NCBI RefSeq assembly: GCF_024169655.1
Contig: NZ_JALJWV010000001.1
Coordinates: 315,001-379,000 of the forward strand
Length of the DNA: 64,000 nucleotides
Direction: 5' to 3'
Source of the DNA: Pseudomonas marginalis
Lineage (GTDB): Bacteria > Pseudomonadota > Gammaproteobacteria > Pseudomonadales > Pseudomonadaceae
Shown here: positions 36,892-49,514 of the stretch, in pieces
Layout: every line of letters starts with the position of its first letter
Position numbering within the stretch: the stretch's first letter is position 1
Notes under the pieces: generated by a model
Database searches by the model: none
The model's input: only the letters and a program-made list of their open reading frames with translations
Told to the model about the DNA's origin: nothing
Program-made: the position numbers and the translations under genes

Positions 36892-37992
36892 ATGCAGACA
36901 CTTAAGGTCGATCTAGGCGAGCGCAGCTATCCGATCCATATTGGCGAAGGTCTGCTGGACCAACCCGAGTTGCTCGCACCGCATATTGCCGGGCGGCAAG
37001 TGGCGATCATCTCCAATGAAACGGTCGCGCCGCTGTATCTTGAGCGTCTGAGCCGCAGCCTGGCGGCGTACTCGGTGATCTCCGTGGTGCTGCCCGACGG
37101 CGAAGCCCATAAGAACTGGGAAACCCTGCAACTGATCTTCGATGGCTTGCTGAGCGCACGCCATGATCGGCGCACCACCGTGGTCGCCCTCGGTGGCGGC
37201 GTGATTGGCGACATGGCCGGTTTTGCAGCCGCCTGCTATCAGCGCGGCGTGGATTTCATCCAGGTGCCGACCACCCTGCTGTCCCAGGTCGATTCGTCGG
37301 TGGGCGGCAAGACCGGCATCAACCATCCGCTGGGCAAAAACATGGTGGGCGCGTTCTACCAGCCTCAGGCCGTGCTGATCGACACCGCGACCCTCAACAC
37401 CTTGCCACCGCGCGAACTGTCGGCGGGCCTGGCGGAAGTCATCAAGTACGGGCTGATCTGTGACGAACCGTTCCTGACCTGGCTGGAAGAACATGTCGAC
37501 GCCCTGCGCGCGCTCGACCAAGTGGCGCTGACCGAGGCGATCTCGCGTTCCTGCGCCGCCAAGGCGCTGGTGGTGAATGCCGACGAACGGGAGTCCGGTG
37601 TTCGGGCCACCTTGAACCTGGGCCACACCTTCGGCCATGCGATCGAAACGCACATGGGCTATGGTGTGTGGTTGCATGGGGAAGCCGTAGCGGCTGGCAC
37701 AGTGATGGCATTGGAGATGTCGCAACGCCTGGGCTGGATCAGCGCCCAGGAGCGGGATCGGGGCATCCGCCTGTTCCTGCGCGCCGGGTTGCCGGTGATC
37801 CCGCCCGAGGAGATGAGTGAGGCGGATTTCCTCGAACATATGGCGATAGACAAGAAAGTGATCGACGGTCGACTGCGACTGGTGCTGCTGCGCCGCATGG
37901 GCGAAGCGGTGGTGACCGACGATTATCCGAAAGAGATTTTACAGGCCACGCTGGGAGCGGATTACCGCGCCCTGGCCCAGCTTAAAGGTTAA
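36892..37992 (+). CDS. aroB: 3-dehydroquinate synthase
   Basis: The 366-residue NAD- and zinc-dependent enzyme makes 3-dehydroquinate from DAHP, step two of chorismate synthesis. Visible motifs: NAD-binding [34 protein letters not shown], and zinc ligands in [12 protein letters not shown] and [10 protein letters not shown] 36892 ([15 protein letters not shown]) gives the family length. It follows aroK after 125 bases and precedes the DamX-like gene by 10. Confidence 0.97.
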   Translation: MQTLKVDLGERSYPIHIGEGLLDQPELLAPHIAGRQVAIISNETVAPLYLERLSRSLAAYSVISVVLPDGEAHKNWETLQLIFDGLLSARHDRRTTVVALGGGVIGDMAGFAAACYQRGVDFIQVPTTLLSQVDSSVGGKTGINHPLGKNMVGAFYQPQAVLIDTATLNTLPPRELSAGLAEVIKYGLICDEPFLTWLEEHVDALRALDQVALTEAISRSCAAKALVVNADERESGVRATLNLGHTFGHAIETHMGYGVWLHGEAVAAGTVMALEMSQRLGWISAQERDRGIRLFLRAGLPVIPPEEMSEADFLEHMAIDKKVIDGRLRLVLLRRMGEAVVTDDYPKEILQATLGADYRALAQLKG

Positions 37993-38002
37993 TAAGAGCC
38001 CG

Positions 38003-39559
38003 ATGACTAGTTTGCATGCCGACGAGGCGTTCCTCGGCCATTACCAGTTAAGCCACGACCCCTTCGCTCCACGGGTGCCTGGTTTCAAATTCTTCCCTGC
38101 GCAGCGCAAACCGGTGCTCGGGCAGTTGCATCACCTGGCGCGCTACAGCCAGTTGTTGCTGGTCGTCACCGGCCCGCTGGGCAGCGGCAAGACCTTGCTG
38201 CGCCAGGCGCTGGTCGCCAGCACCAACAAGCAATCGGTGCAAAGCGTGGTGGTGTCGGCCCGTGGCGCCGGTGATGCGGCCGGCGTGCTGCGCCAGGTGG
38301 CCCAGGCCCTGGACGTTGCCAGCGCCGAGCCGAATGCGATTCTAAAGCAAGTGGTGCAACTGGGCCTGACCGGCCAGGAAGTCTACCTGCTGGTGGACGA
38401 CGCCGAACAGCTTGACGAGTCGGCCCTCGAGGCGCTGCTGGCGCTGGCAGCGGGTACGCCGGAAGGCCGTCCGCATGTGTTCCTGTTCGGTGAATCGTCC
38501 CTGATCGCCGCTCTGGAGCAGATCAGCGGCGAGCAGGAGCTGTTCCACGTCATCGAATTGCAGCCGTATGAAGAGGAAGAAACCCGCGAATACCTGGCGC
38601 AACGTCTCGAAGGCGCCGGGCAGGGCATCGAACTTTTTTCCGCTCAGCAGATCTCTGATATTCACGAAAGCTCCGACGGCTGGCCTGGCACCATTAATCA
38701 GGTCGCCCGGGATGCCATGATTGAAGCCATGATTGCCAGCCGCTCTGCGGTCAAGCGTCCAAAGATGGGGTTCACTATGCCTAAGAAGCACGTATTGGCT
38801 ATTTCCGCCGTTGTCGTGGTCGCTGTCGCCGCCGCCTGGTTGATCCCGGGTCGCAGCAAGGCACCGACCACTGCCGGCGCGCCAACCGAACAGGCGCAGT
38901 TGCCACTGGGTAAACCGACGCCAAATGTCGAATTCGCCAACTCCGGCCAACCGACCAGCCTGCCGATGGTCGGCCAGCCTGTCATGCGCGGCCCGCTCGC
39001 CGAAGAAGCAGGCGGTATCTCCGAAGGCGACGACGGCGTGCCGGTGGAAGGCTCCAGTGCCACACCGCCGACCGTGACCACCACTGCGCCACCTGCGGGC
39101 GTCCCCGCCGGCCAACCGGCGGCAAAACCAACGCCTGCGCCTACGGTCGCGACTGCCAAGCCGGCGCCCGTCACCAAGCCGGTCGCGCCAGCGCCTGTCG
39201 CCAAGCCAGCTCCGGCCCCGGCCACCAAACCGGCGGAAAAACCGGTGACTGTCGCCAAGGCCGGCGCCACCGGTAGCAGTTGGTACACCAGCCAGCCTAG
39301 CGGTAACTTCGTGGTGCAGATCCTCGGCACCAGCTCCGAAGCCAACGCTCAAGCCTTCGTCAAAGAGCAGGGCGGCGAGTACCGTTATTTCAAGAAAGTG
39401 CTCAACGGCAAGCCTCTTTACGTGATCACTTACGGCAGCTTCTCAAGCCGTGCCGCCGCCGATACCGCTATCAAAGCCTTGCCAGCGAAGGTTCAGGCTG
39501 GTAAACCTTGGCCTCGCACTGTTGCCAGCGTTCAACAAGAACTGGCAGCAACTCGCTGA
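38003..39559 (+). CDS. DamX-like AAA ATPase with C-terminal SPOR domain
   Basis: This 518-residue protein carries an N-terminal AAA/ExeA-type ATPase (about residues 15-245) with Walker A GPLGSGKT (57-64) and Walker B-like YLLVDDAEQL. One transmembrane helix follows (about 264-283), then a long Pro/Ala/Lys-rich periplasmic linker. The C-terminal SPOR domain (about 430-515, NFVVQILGTSSEANAQAFVKEQ) binds septal peptidoglycan. The aroKB-damX order is conserved in gammaproteobacteria. Expected role is in division and septal wall remodelling. Confidence 0.92.
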   Translation: MTSLHADEAFLGHYQLSHDPFAPRVPGFKFFPAQRKPVLGQLHHLARYSQLLLVVTGPLGSGKTLLRQALVASTNKQSVQSVVVSARGAGDAAGVLRQVAQALDVASAEPNAILKQVVQLGLTGQEVYLLVDDAEQLDESALEALLALAAGTPEGRPHVFLFGESSLIAALEQISGEQELFHVIELQPYEEEETREYLAQRLEGAGQGIELFSAQQISDIHESSDGWPGTINQVARDAMIEAMIASRSAVKRPKMGFTMPKKHVLAISAVVVVAVAAAWLIPGRSKAPTTAGAPTEQAQLPLGKPTPNVEFANSGQPTSLPMVGQPVMRGPLAEEAGGISEGDDGVPVEGSSATPPTVTTTAPPAGVPAGQPAAKPTPAPTVATAKPAPVTKPVAPAPVAKPAPAPATKPAEKPVTVAKAGATGSSWYTSQPSGNFVVQILGTSSEANAQAFVKEQGGEYRYFKKVLNGKPLYVITYGSFSSRAAADTAIKALPAKVQAGKPWPRTVASVQQELAATR

Positions 39560-39910
39560 AGATCCGGCGGCCTTACCCAGGCCGCCCTCCCGGCACCTCA
39601 AAAAAAACCGCAAGTGCGTGCAGCCCTCAAGGCCGCGCGCGTTGTGGTGTCTGCGTCACAGTGGCTTTTGAGTCGTAGCGGTCAAAATTAAAAAAGTTTT
39701 GACTAGCACAGCATATCGCTTTAAACCTTTCATAAATGCGACATAGATTTGCGACATCTCGTCGCTAAATTTGTGAGCGTCTGTGTCGGTGTGTACAATG
39801 ACCTCCCTTTTGCCCCTGCAAAGCCGACGAACGTTCGGCGTAGAAGGTAACTGGTTGAATTGAAAAGAAATTTGCCTCGATATAAGAGGCAGCCTGGTGA
39901 GAAAGCGTCT
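39560..39910. promoter_or_regulatory. Leader and promoter region of gltB
   Basis: A ~350-base gap. It opens with a stem-loop GGCGGCCT / AGGCCGCC (39566-39586) just past the damX-like stop, without a T-run. An AT-rich stretch follows, then a promoter (39771-39799) and a small inverted repeat GCCGA / TCGGC (39823-39839) with an overlapping CGAACGTTCG palindrome in the gltB leader. No gene is credible here. Confidence 0.6.
39771..39799 (+). promoter_or_regulatory. Sigma-70 promoter of gltBD
   Basis: -35 TTGTGA (39771-39776), 17-base spacer, -10 TACAAT (39794-39799), giving a leader of ~105 bases before the gltB ATG. Confidence 0.65.
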
Positions 39911-42900
39911 ATGAAAGCAGGTCTGTACCAACCCGATGAATTCAAGGATAACTGCGGTTTCGGCCTGATTGCCCATATGCAGGGCGAGCCCAGTCATACC
40001 CTTTTGCAAACGGCCATCGAGGCCCTGACCTGCATGACCCACCGTGGTGGGATCAACGCCGACGGCAAGACCGGTGACGGGTGTGGCTTGCTCATTCAAA
40101 AGCCCGACCTGTTCCTGCGCGCTGTCGCCAAAGAACATTTCGCGGCCGATCTGCCCAAGCAGTACGCCGTGGGCATGGTGTTCTTCAACCAGGACCCGGT
40201 CAAAGCCGAAGCCGCTCGCGAGAACATGAACCGCGAAATCCTCGCGGCCGGCCTGCAACTCGTCGGCTGGCGCAAAGTGCCGATCGACACCAGCGTGCTC
40301 GGTCGCCTGGCCTTGGAGCGCCTGCCGCAGATCGAACAAGTGTTCATCGCGGGCGACGGCCTGAGCGACCAGGACATGGCGATCAAGCTGTTCACCTCGC
40401 GTCGTCGCTCGTCCGTGTCCAATGCCGCCGACACCGACCACTACATCTGCAGCTTTTCGCACAAGACCATCATTTATAAAGGCCTGATGATGCCGGCGGA
40501 CTTGACCGCCTTCTATCCGGACCTGAGCGATGAGCGCCTGCAAACCGCAATCTGCGTGTTCCACCAGCGCTTCTCCACCAACACCCTGCCGAAATGGCCG
40601 CTGGCCCAGCCATTCCGCTTCCTCGCCCACAACGGCGAGATCAACACCATCACCGGCAACCGCAACTGGGCCGTGGCCCGTCGCACCAAGTTCGCCAACG
40701 ATTTGATGGACCTGGAAGAACTCGGCCCGCTGGTCAACCGCGTCGGCTCCGACTCCTCCAGCATGGACAACATGCTCGAACTGATGGTCACTGGCGGCAT
40801 CGACCTGTTCCGTGGCGTGCGCATGATCATTCCGCCTGCGTGGCAGAACGTCGAGACCATGGACCCCGATCTGCGGGCGTTCTATGAGTACAACTCGATG
40901 CACATGGAACCGTGGGACGGCCCGGCCGGTGTGGTCATGACCGACGGCCGCTACGCGGTGTGCCTGCTCGACCGTAACGGTCTGCGCCCAGCGCGTTGGG
41001 TGACCACCACCAACGGTTTCATCACCCTGGCGTCGGAAATCGGCGTGTGGAACTACCAGCCGCAAGACGTGATCGCCAAAGGCCGCGTCGGCCCTGGCCA
41101 GATCCTCGCCGTGGACACCGAAACCGGGCAGATCCTCGACACCGATGCGATCGACAACCGCTTGAAGTCCCGTCACCCGTACAAGCAATGGCTGCGCAAG
41201 AACGCCCTGCGCATCCAGGCGACCATGGAAGACAACGACCACGGTTCGGCGTTCTACGACATCGACCAGCTCAAGCAGTACATGAAGATGTACCAGGTCA
41301 CGTTCGAAGAGCGCGACCAGGTGCTGCGTCCGCTCGGCGAGCAAGGCTACGAGGCGGTCGGCTCGATGGGCGACGACACGCCGATGGCCGTGCTGTCCCA
41401 GCGCGTGCGCACGCCATACGACTACTTCCGCCAGCAGTTCGCCCAGGTGACCAACCCACCGATCGACCCGCTGCGTGAAGCCATCGTGATGTCCCTGGAA
41501 GTCTGCCTCGGCGCCGAGCGCAACATCTTCCAGGAATCGCCTGAGCACGCCTCCCGCGTGATCCTCAGCTCGCCGGTCATTTCCCCGGCCAAGTGGCGCT
41601 CGCTGATGACCCTGGAGCGCCCAGGCTTCGACCGTCAGATCATCGACCTGAACTACGACGAGAGCCTCGGCCTTGAAGCTGCGGTGCGCAATGTCGCGGA
41701 CCAGGCCGAAGAAGCCGTGCGCGCCGGGCGTACCCAGATTGTGCTGACCGACCGTCACATTGCACCGGGCAAGCTGCCGATCCACGCCTCCCTGGCCACC
41801 GGCGCGGTCCATCACCGCCTGACCGAAAAAGGCCTGCGCTGCGACTCCAACATCCTCGTGGAAACCGCCACCGCCCGCGACCCGCACCATTTCGCGGTGC
41901 TGATCGGTTTCGGCGCCTCGGCGGTGTACCCGTTCCTCGCCTACGAAGTGCTCGGTGATCTGATCCGTACCGGTGAAGTCCTGGGCGACCTCTACGAGGT
42001 GTTCAAGAACTACCGCAAAGGCATCACCAAGGGCCTGCTGAAGATCCTGTCGAAGATGGGCATCTCCACCGTCACTTCCTACCGTGGCGCGCAGTTGTTC
42101 GAGGCCATTGGTCTGTCGGAAGAAGTCTGCGACCTAAGCTTCCGTGGCGTACCGAGTCGCATCAAGGGTGCGCGTTTCGTCGACATCGAAGCCGAACAGA
42201 AAGCCCTGGCAGCCGAAGCCTGGAGCGCGCGCAAGCCGATCCAGCAAGGCGGCCTGCTCAAGTTCGTACACGGTGGCGAGTACCACGCCTACAACCCGGA
42301 CGTGGTCAGCACCCTGCAAGCCGCCGTGCAGCAGGGCGACTACGCCAAGTTCAAGGAATACACCGCGCTGGTGGATAACCGCCCGGTGTCGATGATCCGC
42401 GACATGTTCAAGGTGAAAACCCTGGATACGCCGCTGGACATCAGCGAAATCGAACCGCTGGAATCGGTCCTCAAGCGCTTCGACTCCGCCGGTATTTCCC
42501 TGGGCGCCTTGTCGCCCGAGGCCCACGAAGCCCTGGCCGAAGCCATGAACCGCCTGGGTGCGCGTTCCAACTCCGGCGAAGGCGGCGAAGACCCGGCGCG
42601 CTACGGCACCATCAAGAGCTCGAAAATCAAGCAAGTGGCGACTGGCCGTTTCGGTGTAACCCCCGAATACCTGGTCAACGCCGAAGTGCTGCAGATCAAA
42701 GTCGCTCAGGGTGCCAAGCCCGGTGAGGGCGGCCAACTGCCAGGCGGCAAGGTCAACGGTCTGATCGCCAAGCTGCGTTATGCGGTACCGGGCGTGACCC
42801 TGATTTCGCCGCCGCCGCACCACGACATCTACTCGATCGAAGACTTGTCGCAGCTGATTTTCGACCTTAAACAAGTCAACCCGCAGGCTCTGGTCTCGGT

Positions 42901-44356
42901 GAAACTGGTCGCGGAAGCCGGCGTGGGCACCATCGCCGCCGGTGTGGCCAAGGCCTATGCCGACCTGATCACCATCTCCGGCTACGACGGCGGCACCGGC
43001 GCTTCGCCGCTGACCTCGATCAAGTACGCTGGCGCACCGTGGGAGCTCGGCCTGGCCGAGACGCACCAGACCCTGCGCGGCAACGACCTGCGCGGCAAAG
43101 TCCGCGTGCAGACCGACGGTGGCCTGAAAACCGGCCTCGACGTGATCAAGGCCGCCATCCTCGGCGCCGAAAGTTTCGGCTTCGGCACCGCGCCGATGAT
43201 CGCCCTGGGCTGCAAATACCTGCGCATCTGCCACCTGAACAACTGCGCCACCGGCGTCGCCACTCAGAACGAGAAGCTGCGCAAGGATCACTACATCGGC
43301 ACCGTCGACATGGTGGTGAATTTCTTCACCTACGTCGCCGAAGAAACCCGTGAGTGGCTGGCCAGGCTGGGCGTGCGCTCCCTCGAAGAGCTGATCGGCC
43401 GCACCGATCTGCTGGACATCCTCGAAGGCCAGACCGCCAAGCAACAACACCTGGACCTGACGCCGCTGTTGGGCAGCGATCACATCCCGGCAGACAAGCC
43501 ACAATTCTGCCAGGTGGACCGCAACCCACCGTTCGACAAAGGCCTGCTGGCCGAGAAGATGGTCGAGATGGCCGCTTCGTCGATCAACGACGCCAGCGGT
43601 GGCGAATTCAGCATGGACATTTGCAACTGCGACCGCTCCATCGGCGCACGCATCTCCGGCGAAATCGCGCGCAAGCACGGCAACCAGGGCATGGCCAAGG
43701 CGCCGATCACCTTCCGCTTCACCGGCACCGCGGGCCAGAGCTTCGGCGTGTGGAACGCCGGCGGCCTGCACATGTACCTGGAAGGTGACGCCAACGACTA
43801 CGTGGGCAAGGGCATGACCGGCGGCAAGCTGGTGATCGTTCCGCCTAAAGGCAGCGTCTACAAGACCCAGGACAGTGCCATCATCGGCAACACCTGCTTG
43901 TACGGCGCCACGGGCGGCAAGCTGTTCGCCGCCGGTACGGCCGGTGAGCGTTTCGCCGTGCGTAACTCCGGCGCCCACACCGTGGTGGAAGGCACTGGCG
44001 ATCACTGCTGCGAGTACATGACCGGGGGCTTTGTCGCGGTACTGGGCAAGACCGGTTACAACTTCGGTTCGGGCATGACCGGCGGTTTCGCCTACGTGCT
44101 GGACCAGGACAACACCTTCGTCGACCGGGTCAACCACGAGTTGGTCGAGATCCAGCGGATCAGCGGCGAAGCGATGGAATCCCACCGTAACCACTTGCAG
44201 CACGTGCTGGACGAGTACGTCGAGGAAACCGGCAGCGAATGGGGTCGTAACCTCGCCGAGAACCTTGATGATTACCTGCGTCGTTTCTGGCTGGTCAAGC
44301 CCAAGGCTGCCAACCTGAAATCGTTGCTTTCCAGCATCCGTGCCAACCCGCAGTGA
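39911..44356 (+). CDS. gltB: Glutamate synthase (NADPH) large subunit
   Basis: The 1481-residue subunit makes two glutamates from glutamine and 2-oxoglutarate. The short propeptide ends at N14; C15 in [10 protein letters not shown] becomes the N-terminal nucleophile of the glutamine amidotransferase domain (to ~430). A central domain, the FMN/2-oxoglutarate synthase domain ([26 protein letters not shown]) and the 3Fe-4S Cys cluster [12 protein letters not shown] follow. The C-terminal beta-helix domain has repeated GxxxGGK units. ATG 39911 fits this maturation site. Pairs with GltD. Confidence 0.98.
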   Translation: MKAGLYQPDEFKDNCGFGLIAHMQGEPSHTLLQTAIEALTCMTHRGGINADGKTGDGCGLLIQKPDLFLRAVAKEHFAADLPKQYAVGMVFFNQDPVKAEAARENMNREILAAGLQLVGWRKVPIDTSVLGRLALERLPQIEQVFIAGDGLSDQDMAIKLFTSRRRSSVSNAADTDHYICSFSHKTIIYKGLMMPADLTAFYPDLSDERLQTAICVFHQRFSTNTLPKWPLAQPFRFLAHNGEINTITGNRNWAVARRTKFANDLMDLEELGPLVNRVGSDSSSMDNMLELMVTGGIDLFRGVRMIIPPAWQNVETMDPDLRAFYEYNSMHMEPWDGPAGVVMTDGRYAVCLLDRNGLRPARWVTTTNGFITLASEIGVWNYQPQDVIAKGRVGPGQILAVDTETGQILDTDAIDNRLKSRHPYKQWLRKNALRIQATMEDNDHGSAFYDIDQLKQYMKMYQVTFEERDQVLRPLGEQGYEAVGSMGDDTPMAVLSQRVRTPYDYFRQQFAQVTNPPIDPLREAIVMSLEVCLGAERNIFQESPEHASRVILSSPVISPAKWRSLMTLERPGFDRQIIDLNYDESLGLEAAVRNVADQAEEAVRAGRTQIVLTDRHIAPGKLPIHASLATGAVHHRLTEKGLRCDSNILVETATARDPHHFAVLIGFGASAVYPFLAYEVLGDLIRTGEVLGDLYEVFKNYRKGITKGLLKILSKMGISTVTSYRGAQLFEAIGLSEEVCDLSFRGVPSRIKGARFVDIEAEQKALAAEAWSARKPIQQGGLLKFVHGGEYHAYNPDVVSTLQAAVQQGDYAKFKEYTALVDNRPVSMIRDMFKVKTLDTPLDISEIEPLESVLKRFDSAGISLGALSPEAHEALAEAMNRLGARSNSGEGGEDPARYGTIKSSKIKQVATGRFGVTPEYLVNAEVLQIKVAQGAKPGEGGQLPGGKVNGLIAKLRYAVPGVTLISPPPHHDIYSIEDLSQLIFDLKQVNPQALVSVKLVAEAGVGTIAAGVAKAYADLITISGYDGGTGASPLTSIKYAGAPWELGLAETHQTLRGNDLRGKVRVQTDGGLKTGLDVIKAAILGAESFGFGTAPMIALGCKYLRICHLNNCATGVATQNEKLRKDHYIGTVDMVVNFFTYVAEETREWLARLGVRSLEELIGRTDLLDILEGQTAKQQHLDLTPLLGSDHIPADKPQFCQVDRNPPFDKGLLAEKMVEMAASSINDASGGEFSMDICNCDRSIGARISGEIARKHGNQGMAKAPITFRFTGTAGQSFGVWNAGGLHMYLEGDANDYVGKGMTGGKLVIVPPKGSVYKTQDSAIIGNTCLYGATGGKLFAAGTAGERFAVRNSGAHTVVEGTGDHCCEYMTGGFVAVLGKTGYNFGSGMTGGFAYVLDQDNTFVDRVNHELVEIQRISGEAMESHRNHLQHVLDEYVEETGSEWGRNLAENLDDYLRRFWLVKPKAANLKSLLSSIRANPQ

Positions 44357-44379
44357 TATGCGCCTGAAGAGTTTGATGA

Positions 44380-45807
<1,428 letters not shown>

Positions 45808-45833
45808 CCCATTTCACCTTTGAAATGTGGCCA

Positions 45834-45928
45834 AAATGTGGGAGGGGGCTTGCCCCCGATAGCGGTGGCCCAGTTAAAGATACTTAGACTGACACACTGC
45901 AATCGGGGGCAAGCCCCCTCCCACATTT
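45834..45928. repeat. REPIN (GTGGGAGGGGGC type) after gltD
   Basis: Arms AAATGTGGGAGGGGGCTTGC and complement around a ~50-base centre (CGATAGCGGTGGCCCAG). 26 bases after the gltD stop. Confidence 0.9.
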
Positions 45929-45973
45929 GGTGTTGATGTGCCCAAGAGATTGTCGTAAATCAACCCGATAGAT

Positions 45974-46001
45974 AAAAGGCACGGCTCATCCCGTGCCTTT
46001 T
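45974..46001 (+). terminator. Terminator between gltD and hemE
   Basis: Stem AAAAGGCACGG / CCGTGCCTTTT with loop CTCATC, ending in four T. Likely end of the gltBD transcript. Confidence 0.75.
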
Positions 46002-46048
46002 GCGTCGCGCTCTGAGAAAATGCCCGTACTTTTTTTGCGGATGCCGAC

Positions 46049-47116
46049 ATGACTGCCCTCAAGAACGACCGTTTCCTTCGTGCCCTGCTCAAGCAGCCCG
46101 TTGACGTCACCCCTGTGTGGATGATGCGTCAAGCCGGTCGCTACCTGCCGGAATACCGCGCCAGCCGCGCCAACGCCGGCGACTTCATGAGCCTGTGCAT
46201 GAACCCGGAGTTCGCCTGCGAAGTCACGATGCAGCCGTTGGACCGCTACCCGGAACTGGATGCGGCCATCCTCTTCTCCGATATCCTCACCATCCCTGAC
46301 GCCATGGGCCAAGGCCTGTACTTCGAGACCGGCGAAGGCCCGCGGTTCAAGAAAGTCATCAGCACCCTGGCCGACATCGAAGCGCTGCCGATCCCGGACC
46401 CGCACAAAGACCTCGGTTACGTGATGGACGCCGTCAGCACCATCCGCCGCGAGCTCAATGGCCGCGTGCCGCTGATCGGCTTCTCCGGCAGCCCCTGGAC
46501 CCTGGCGACCTACATGGTCGAAGGCGGTTCGTCGAAAGACTTCCGCAAGACCAAGGCCATGCTCTACGACAACCCACAGGCCATGCACCTGCTGCTGGAC
46601 AAGCTGGCGCAGTCGGTCATCTCGTACCTCAACGGCCAGATCATGGCCGGTGCGCAAGCGGTGCAGATCTTCGACACCTGGGGCGGCAACCTGTCGTCGG
46701 CGGCGTACCAGGAGTTCTCCCTGGCCTACATGCGCAAGATCGTCAGCGGCCTGATCCGTGAACACGAAGGCCGTAAAGTGCCGGTGATCCTGTTCACCAA
46801 GGGCGGCGGCCTGTGGCTGGAAAGCATCGCCGATGCCGGCGCGGATGCCCTGGGCCTGGACTGGACCTGCGACATCGGCGAAGCCCGCCGCCGCGTCGGC
46901 AATCAGGTCGCGCTGCAAGGCAACATGGACCCGACCGTGCTGTACGCCAAGCCGGAAGCCATCTGCACCGAAGTCGGGCGCATCCTGGCCAGCTACGGCA
47001 AGGGCAGCGGGCATGTGTTCAACCTGGGTCACGGCATTACGCCGGAAGTGAACCCGGAACATGCCGGTGCGTTCCTGCGTGCGGTGCATGAGTTGTCGGC
47101 GCAGTATCACGAGTGA
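46049..47116 (+). CDS. hemE: Uroporphyrinogen decarboxylase
   Basis: The 355-residue cytosolic enzyme removes four carboxyl groups from uroporphyrinogen III to give coproporphyrinogen III in haem synthesis. The signature [12 protein letters not shown] (about residues 25-36) and the second motif [17 protein letters not shown] are intact, with [10 protein letters not shown] near the C-terminus. It stands alone between two terminators. Confidence 0.97.
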   Translation: MTALKNDRFLRALLKQPVDVTPVWMMRQAGRYLPEYRASRANAGDFMSLCMNPEFACEVTMQPLDRYPELDAAILFSDILTIPDAMGQGLYFETGEGPRFKKVISTLADIEALPIPDPHKDLGYVMDAVSTIRRELNGRVPLIGFSGSPWTLATYMVEGGSSKDFRKTKAMLYDNPQAMHLLLDKLAQSVISYLNGQIMAGAQAVQIFDTWGGNLSSAAYQEFSLAYMRKIVSGLIREHEGRKVPVILFTKGGGLWLESIADAGADALGLDWTCDIGEARRRVGNQVALQGNMDPTVLYAKPEAICTEVGRILASYGKGSGHVFNLGHGITPEVNPEHAGAFLRAVHELSAQYHE

Positions 47117-47134
47117 TCGGCGCGCAATGAAACA

Positions 47135-47159
47135 CGCCCGGCTTATGCCGGGCGTTTTT
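47135..47159 (+). terminator. Rho-independent terminator after hemE
   Basis: Stem CGCCCGGC / GCCGGGCG, loop TTAT, five T. Serves hemE; the leftward MFS gene ends at 47165. Confidence 0.9.
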
Positions 47160-47164
47160 GTTTG

Positions 47165-48433
47165 TCAGGCCGTTTGCAGCGGCGCCAGTTTCGCCAACTT
47201 CAACGCCACCAGCAACGCGCCGATCAACAGTGCGACGATAAACCCACCAATCCCGTTCCACCCGGCGAAGTGCCAGAAGAACCCACCCGCAGTGCCGGCA
47301 ACGCTCGACCCCGCGTAGTAGCAGAACAGGTACAACGACGACGCCTGCCCCTTGGCTTTCACCGCGCGGCGGCCGATCCAACTGCTGGCCACCGAGTGGG
47401 CGCCGAAGAAGCCGAACGTGAACACCAGCATGCCGGGGATCACCAGCCACAGCGGAGTGAACAGGGTCAGGGCGATGCCGGCAAGCATCGACACGATGGT
47501 CGCCCACAGCACGCGGCGGCGGCCGAGGCGGTCGGCCAGGGAGCCGATTTTCGCCGAGCTGTAGATGCCCGAGAGGTACACCAGCGACAGCAGGCCGACC
47601 ACGGCCTGGCTCAGGTCATACGGGTCGGCCAGCAAGCGGTAGCCGATGTAGTTGAACATCGTCACGAACGCGCCCATCAGCAGGAAGGCCTCGAGGAACA
47701 GCCACGGCAGGCCCGCGTCCTTGAAGTGCATGACAAAGCCGTCCACCAGGCTGCGCGGCTTGAGGCTACTGGCGCGGAAGTTGCGCGATTCGGGGAGGAT
47801 CTTCCAGAACACCGTCGCCGCGATCAGGGCCAGGGCGCCGATGATCAGCATTGCCGTGTGCCAACTGACGAAGTCGATCAACACGCCGATGATCAGCCGC
47901 CCGCTCATGCCGCCGATGGCGTTGCCGCCGATGTACAGGCCCATGGCGAGGCCGATGTGCTGGGGGTGGATCTCTTCGCTCAGGTAGGTCATCGCCACGG
48001 CGGCCAGGCCACTCAGCGACAGGCCCACCAGCGCGCGCATCAGTAGAATCCCTTCCCAACTCGGCATCAGGCCGCTGGCGATGGTGGCCAGCGCGGCGCA
48101 GAACAACGCGGCGACCATCACCGGCTTGCGCCCCAGCGTGTCGGAAATCGGCCCGGTGATCAGCAGGCCCAGGGCGAGCATCGCCGTGGACACCGACAGC
48201 ACCAGGCTGCTTTGCGCCGCGTTGATGGAAAATTCGTGGGACAACGCCGGCATCATCGGCTGCACGCAATACAGCAGGGCAAACGTCGCGAAACCGCCCG
48301 AGAACAGCGCCAGCACGGTGCGCATGAACATCGGTGTGCCTTTTTCGATGTACGTGTCAGTGAGCTGCTCCACCCTTTTATCCAGGGCAGTCGGCGGGAC
48401 TTCTTGAGCGAATGGAGCGACAGCAGATTTCAC
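47165..48433 (-). CDS. MFS exporter (YnfM-like)
   Basis: The ~422-residue, 12-helix major facilitator transporter has an unusually long hydrophilic N-terminus before helix 1 (about 40 residues). The MFS signature between helices 2 and 3 is GPISDTLGRKPVMV, repeated as GSLADRLGRRRVLW in the second half. It is closest in feel to the YnfM/AraJ drug-efflux type; the substrate is unknown. The GTG at 48433 has a GAGG ribosome site nearby; a TTG 18 bases upstream is possible. Divergent from a LysR regulator that probably controls it. Confidence 0.85.
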   Translation of the reverse strand: MKSAVAPFAQEVPPTALDKRVEQLTDTYIEKGTPMFMRTVLALFSGGFATFALLYCVQPMMPALSHEFSINAAQSSLVLSVSTAMLALGLLITGPISDTLGRKPVMVAALFCAALATIASGLMPSWEGILLMRALVGLSLSGLAAVAMTYLSEEIHPQHIGLAMGLYIGGNAIGGMSGRLIIGVLIDFVSWHTAMLIIGALALIAATVFWKILPESRNFRASSLKPRSLVDGFVMHFKDAGLPWLFLEAFLLMGAFVTMFNYIGYRLLADPYDLSQAVVGLLSLVYLSGIYSSAKIGSLADRLGRRRVLWATIVSMLAGIALTLFTPLWLVIPGMLVFTFGFFGAHSVASSWIGRRAVKAKGQASSLYLFCYYAGSSVAGTAGGFFWHFAGWNGIGGFIVALLIGALLVALKLAKLAPLQTA

Positions 48434-48557
48434 GGGGACCTCGGGGAGCAAAAGCCTGCCAGGACCGGCAATGCAAAAAAGAATATAGCTGCCTAATGAT
48501 TCTTTCCAATATATTGTTCGACCTGTTTGATAGCTTTAACGACCTAATGAGGCTGCT

Positions 48558-49451
48558 ATGGAATTACGTCACCTGCGCTACTTCATCGCCGTCGCCGAAG
48601 AGCTGCATTTTGGCCGGGCGGCGCAGGTCCTCGGGATCTCGCAACCGCCTCTGAGCCAGCAGATCCAGGCGCTGGAGCACGAGGTGGGCGCGCGTTTGTT
48701 CGAGCGCACCAACCGTCGGGTCGAACTGAGCGAAGCCGGGCGGTTGTTCCTGCACGAGGCGCGACTGGTGCTGGCGCAAGTCGATAAGGCCGCGGATGTG
48801 GCACGCCGGGCGCAGTTGGGTGAGCTGGGCGAACTGAAGATCGGTTTCACGTCGTCGGCGCCGTTCAATTCGAGCATCCCCCAGGCGATCTTTGCGTTTC
48901 GCCAGGCGTTCCCGGCGGTCCACCTGAATTTGCAGGAAATGAGCAGCGCCGTAGTCGCCGAATCGCTGGTGGATGAGTCGATCCAGGTTGGCCTGATGCG
49001 CCCGCTGCCGTTGCCGGATTCGCTAAGTGTGGTGGAGTTGATGCGCGAACCCTTGGTGGCGGTGCTCAACGCCGGTCATCCCTTGGTGCAAGGCAGCGAG
49101 CGGGGCTTGCACCTGGCGCAGTTGGCCGAGGAGCCGTTCGTGTTTTTCCCGCGCAGCTACGGCAGCGGTCTCTACGCGCAACTGCTCAACCTGGCCCGCG
49201 ACGCCGGCTTCAGCCCGCACTTTGCCCAGGAAGCCGGGGAGGCGATGACGATCATCGGGTTGGTCGCGGCGGGGTTGGGCGTGTCGGTGCTGCCGGCGTC
49301 CTACCAGCGCATCCGCATCGATGGCGTGGTCTATCGCACCCTGCTCGACCAGGAGGCGGTGACGGCGGTGTGGCTGGTGCAGCGCAAGGGCGTGCAAACG
49401 CCGATGGCGCAGGCGTTTGTGGAGTTGTTGACGCGTAAGGCGGTGCAATAG
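48558..49451 (+). CDS. LysR-family transcriptional regulator
   Basis: The 297-residue regulator has an N-terminal winged helix-turn-helix (MELRHLRYFIAVAEELHFGRAA, then ISQPPLSQQIQALEHEVGARLF) and a C-terminal two-lobed effector domain. A TGAGG ribosome site precedes the ATG. The 124-base gap to the divergent MFS exporter is AT-rich and should hold the shared operator, as is usual for LysR regulator-exporter pairs. Inducer unknown. Confidence 0.92.
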   Translation: MELRHLRYFIAVAEELHFGRAAQVLGISQPPLSQQIQALEHEVGARLFERTNRRVELSEAGRLFLHEARLVLAQVDKAADVARRAQLGELGELKIGFTSSAPFNSSIPQAIFAFRQAFPAVHLNLQEMSSAVVAESLVDESIQVGLMRPLPLPDSLSVVELMREPLVAVLNAGHPLVQGSERGLHLAQLAEEPFVFFPRSYGSGLYAQLLNLARDAGFSPHFAQEAGEAMTIIGLVAAGLGVSVLPASYQRIRIDGVVYRTLLDQEAVTAVWLVQRKGVQTPMAQAFVELLTRKAVQ

Positions 49452-49472
49452 GCGTGCTGAACTGGCTTTATG

Positions 49473-49498
49473 TGGCGAGGGAGCAAGCTCCCTCGCCA
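49473..49498. repeat. REP palindrome between lysR and APE cluster end
   Basis: 12-base stem TGGCGAGGGAGC / GCTCCCTCGCCA with a two-base AA centre. A third REP type, present here as a single arm; may end both converging transcripts. Confidence 0.8.
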
Positions 49499-49514
49499 TA
49501 GAGTTGGAACGATT

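Noticed and set aside
39656-41890. 744-codon minus-strand open frame opposite gltB
   Set aside because: Antisense shadow of a highly codon-biased GC-rich gene; composition rich in His, Val, Gln and Arg, no known domain.
42134-44203. 689-codon minus-strand open frame opposite gltB
   Set aside because: Same reason; an antisense artefact of gltB codon use.
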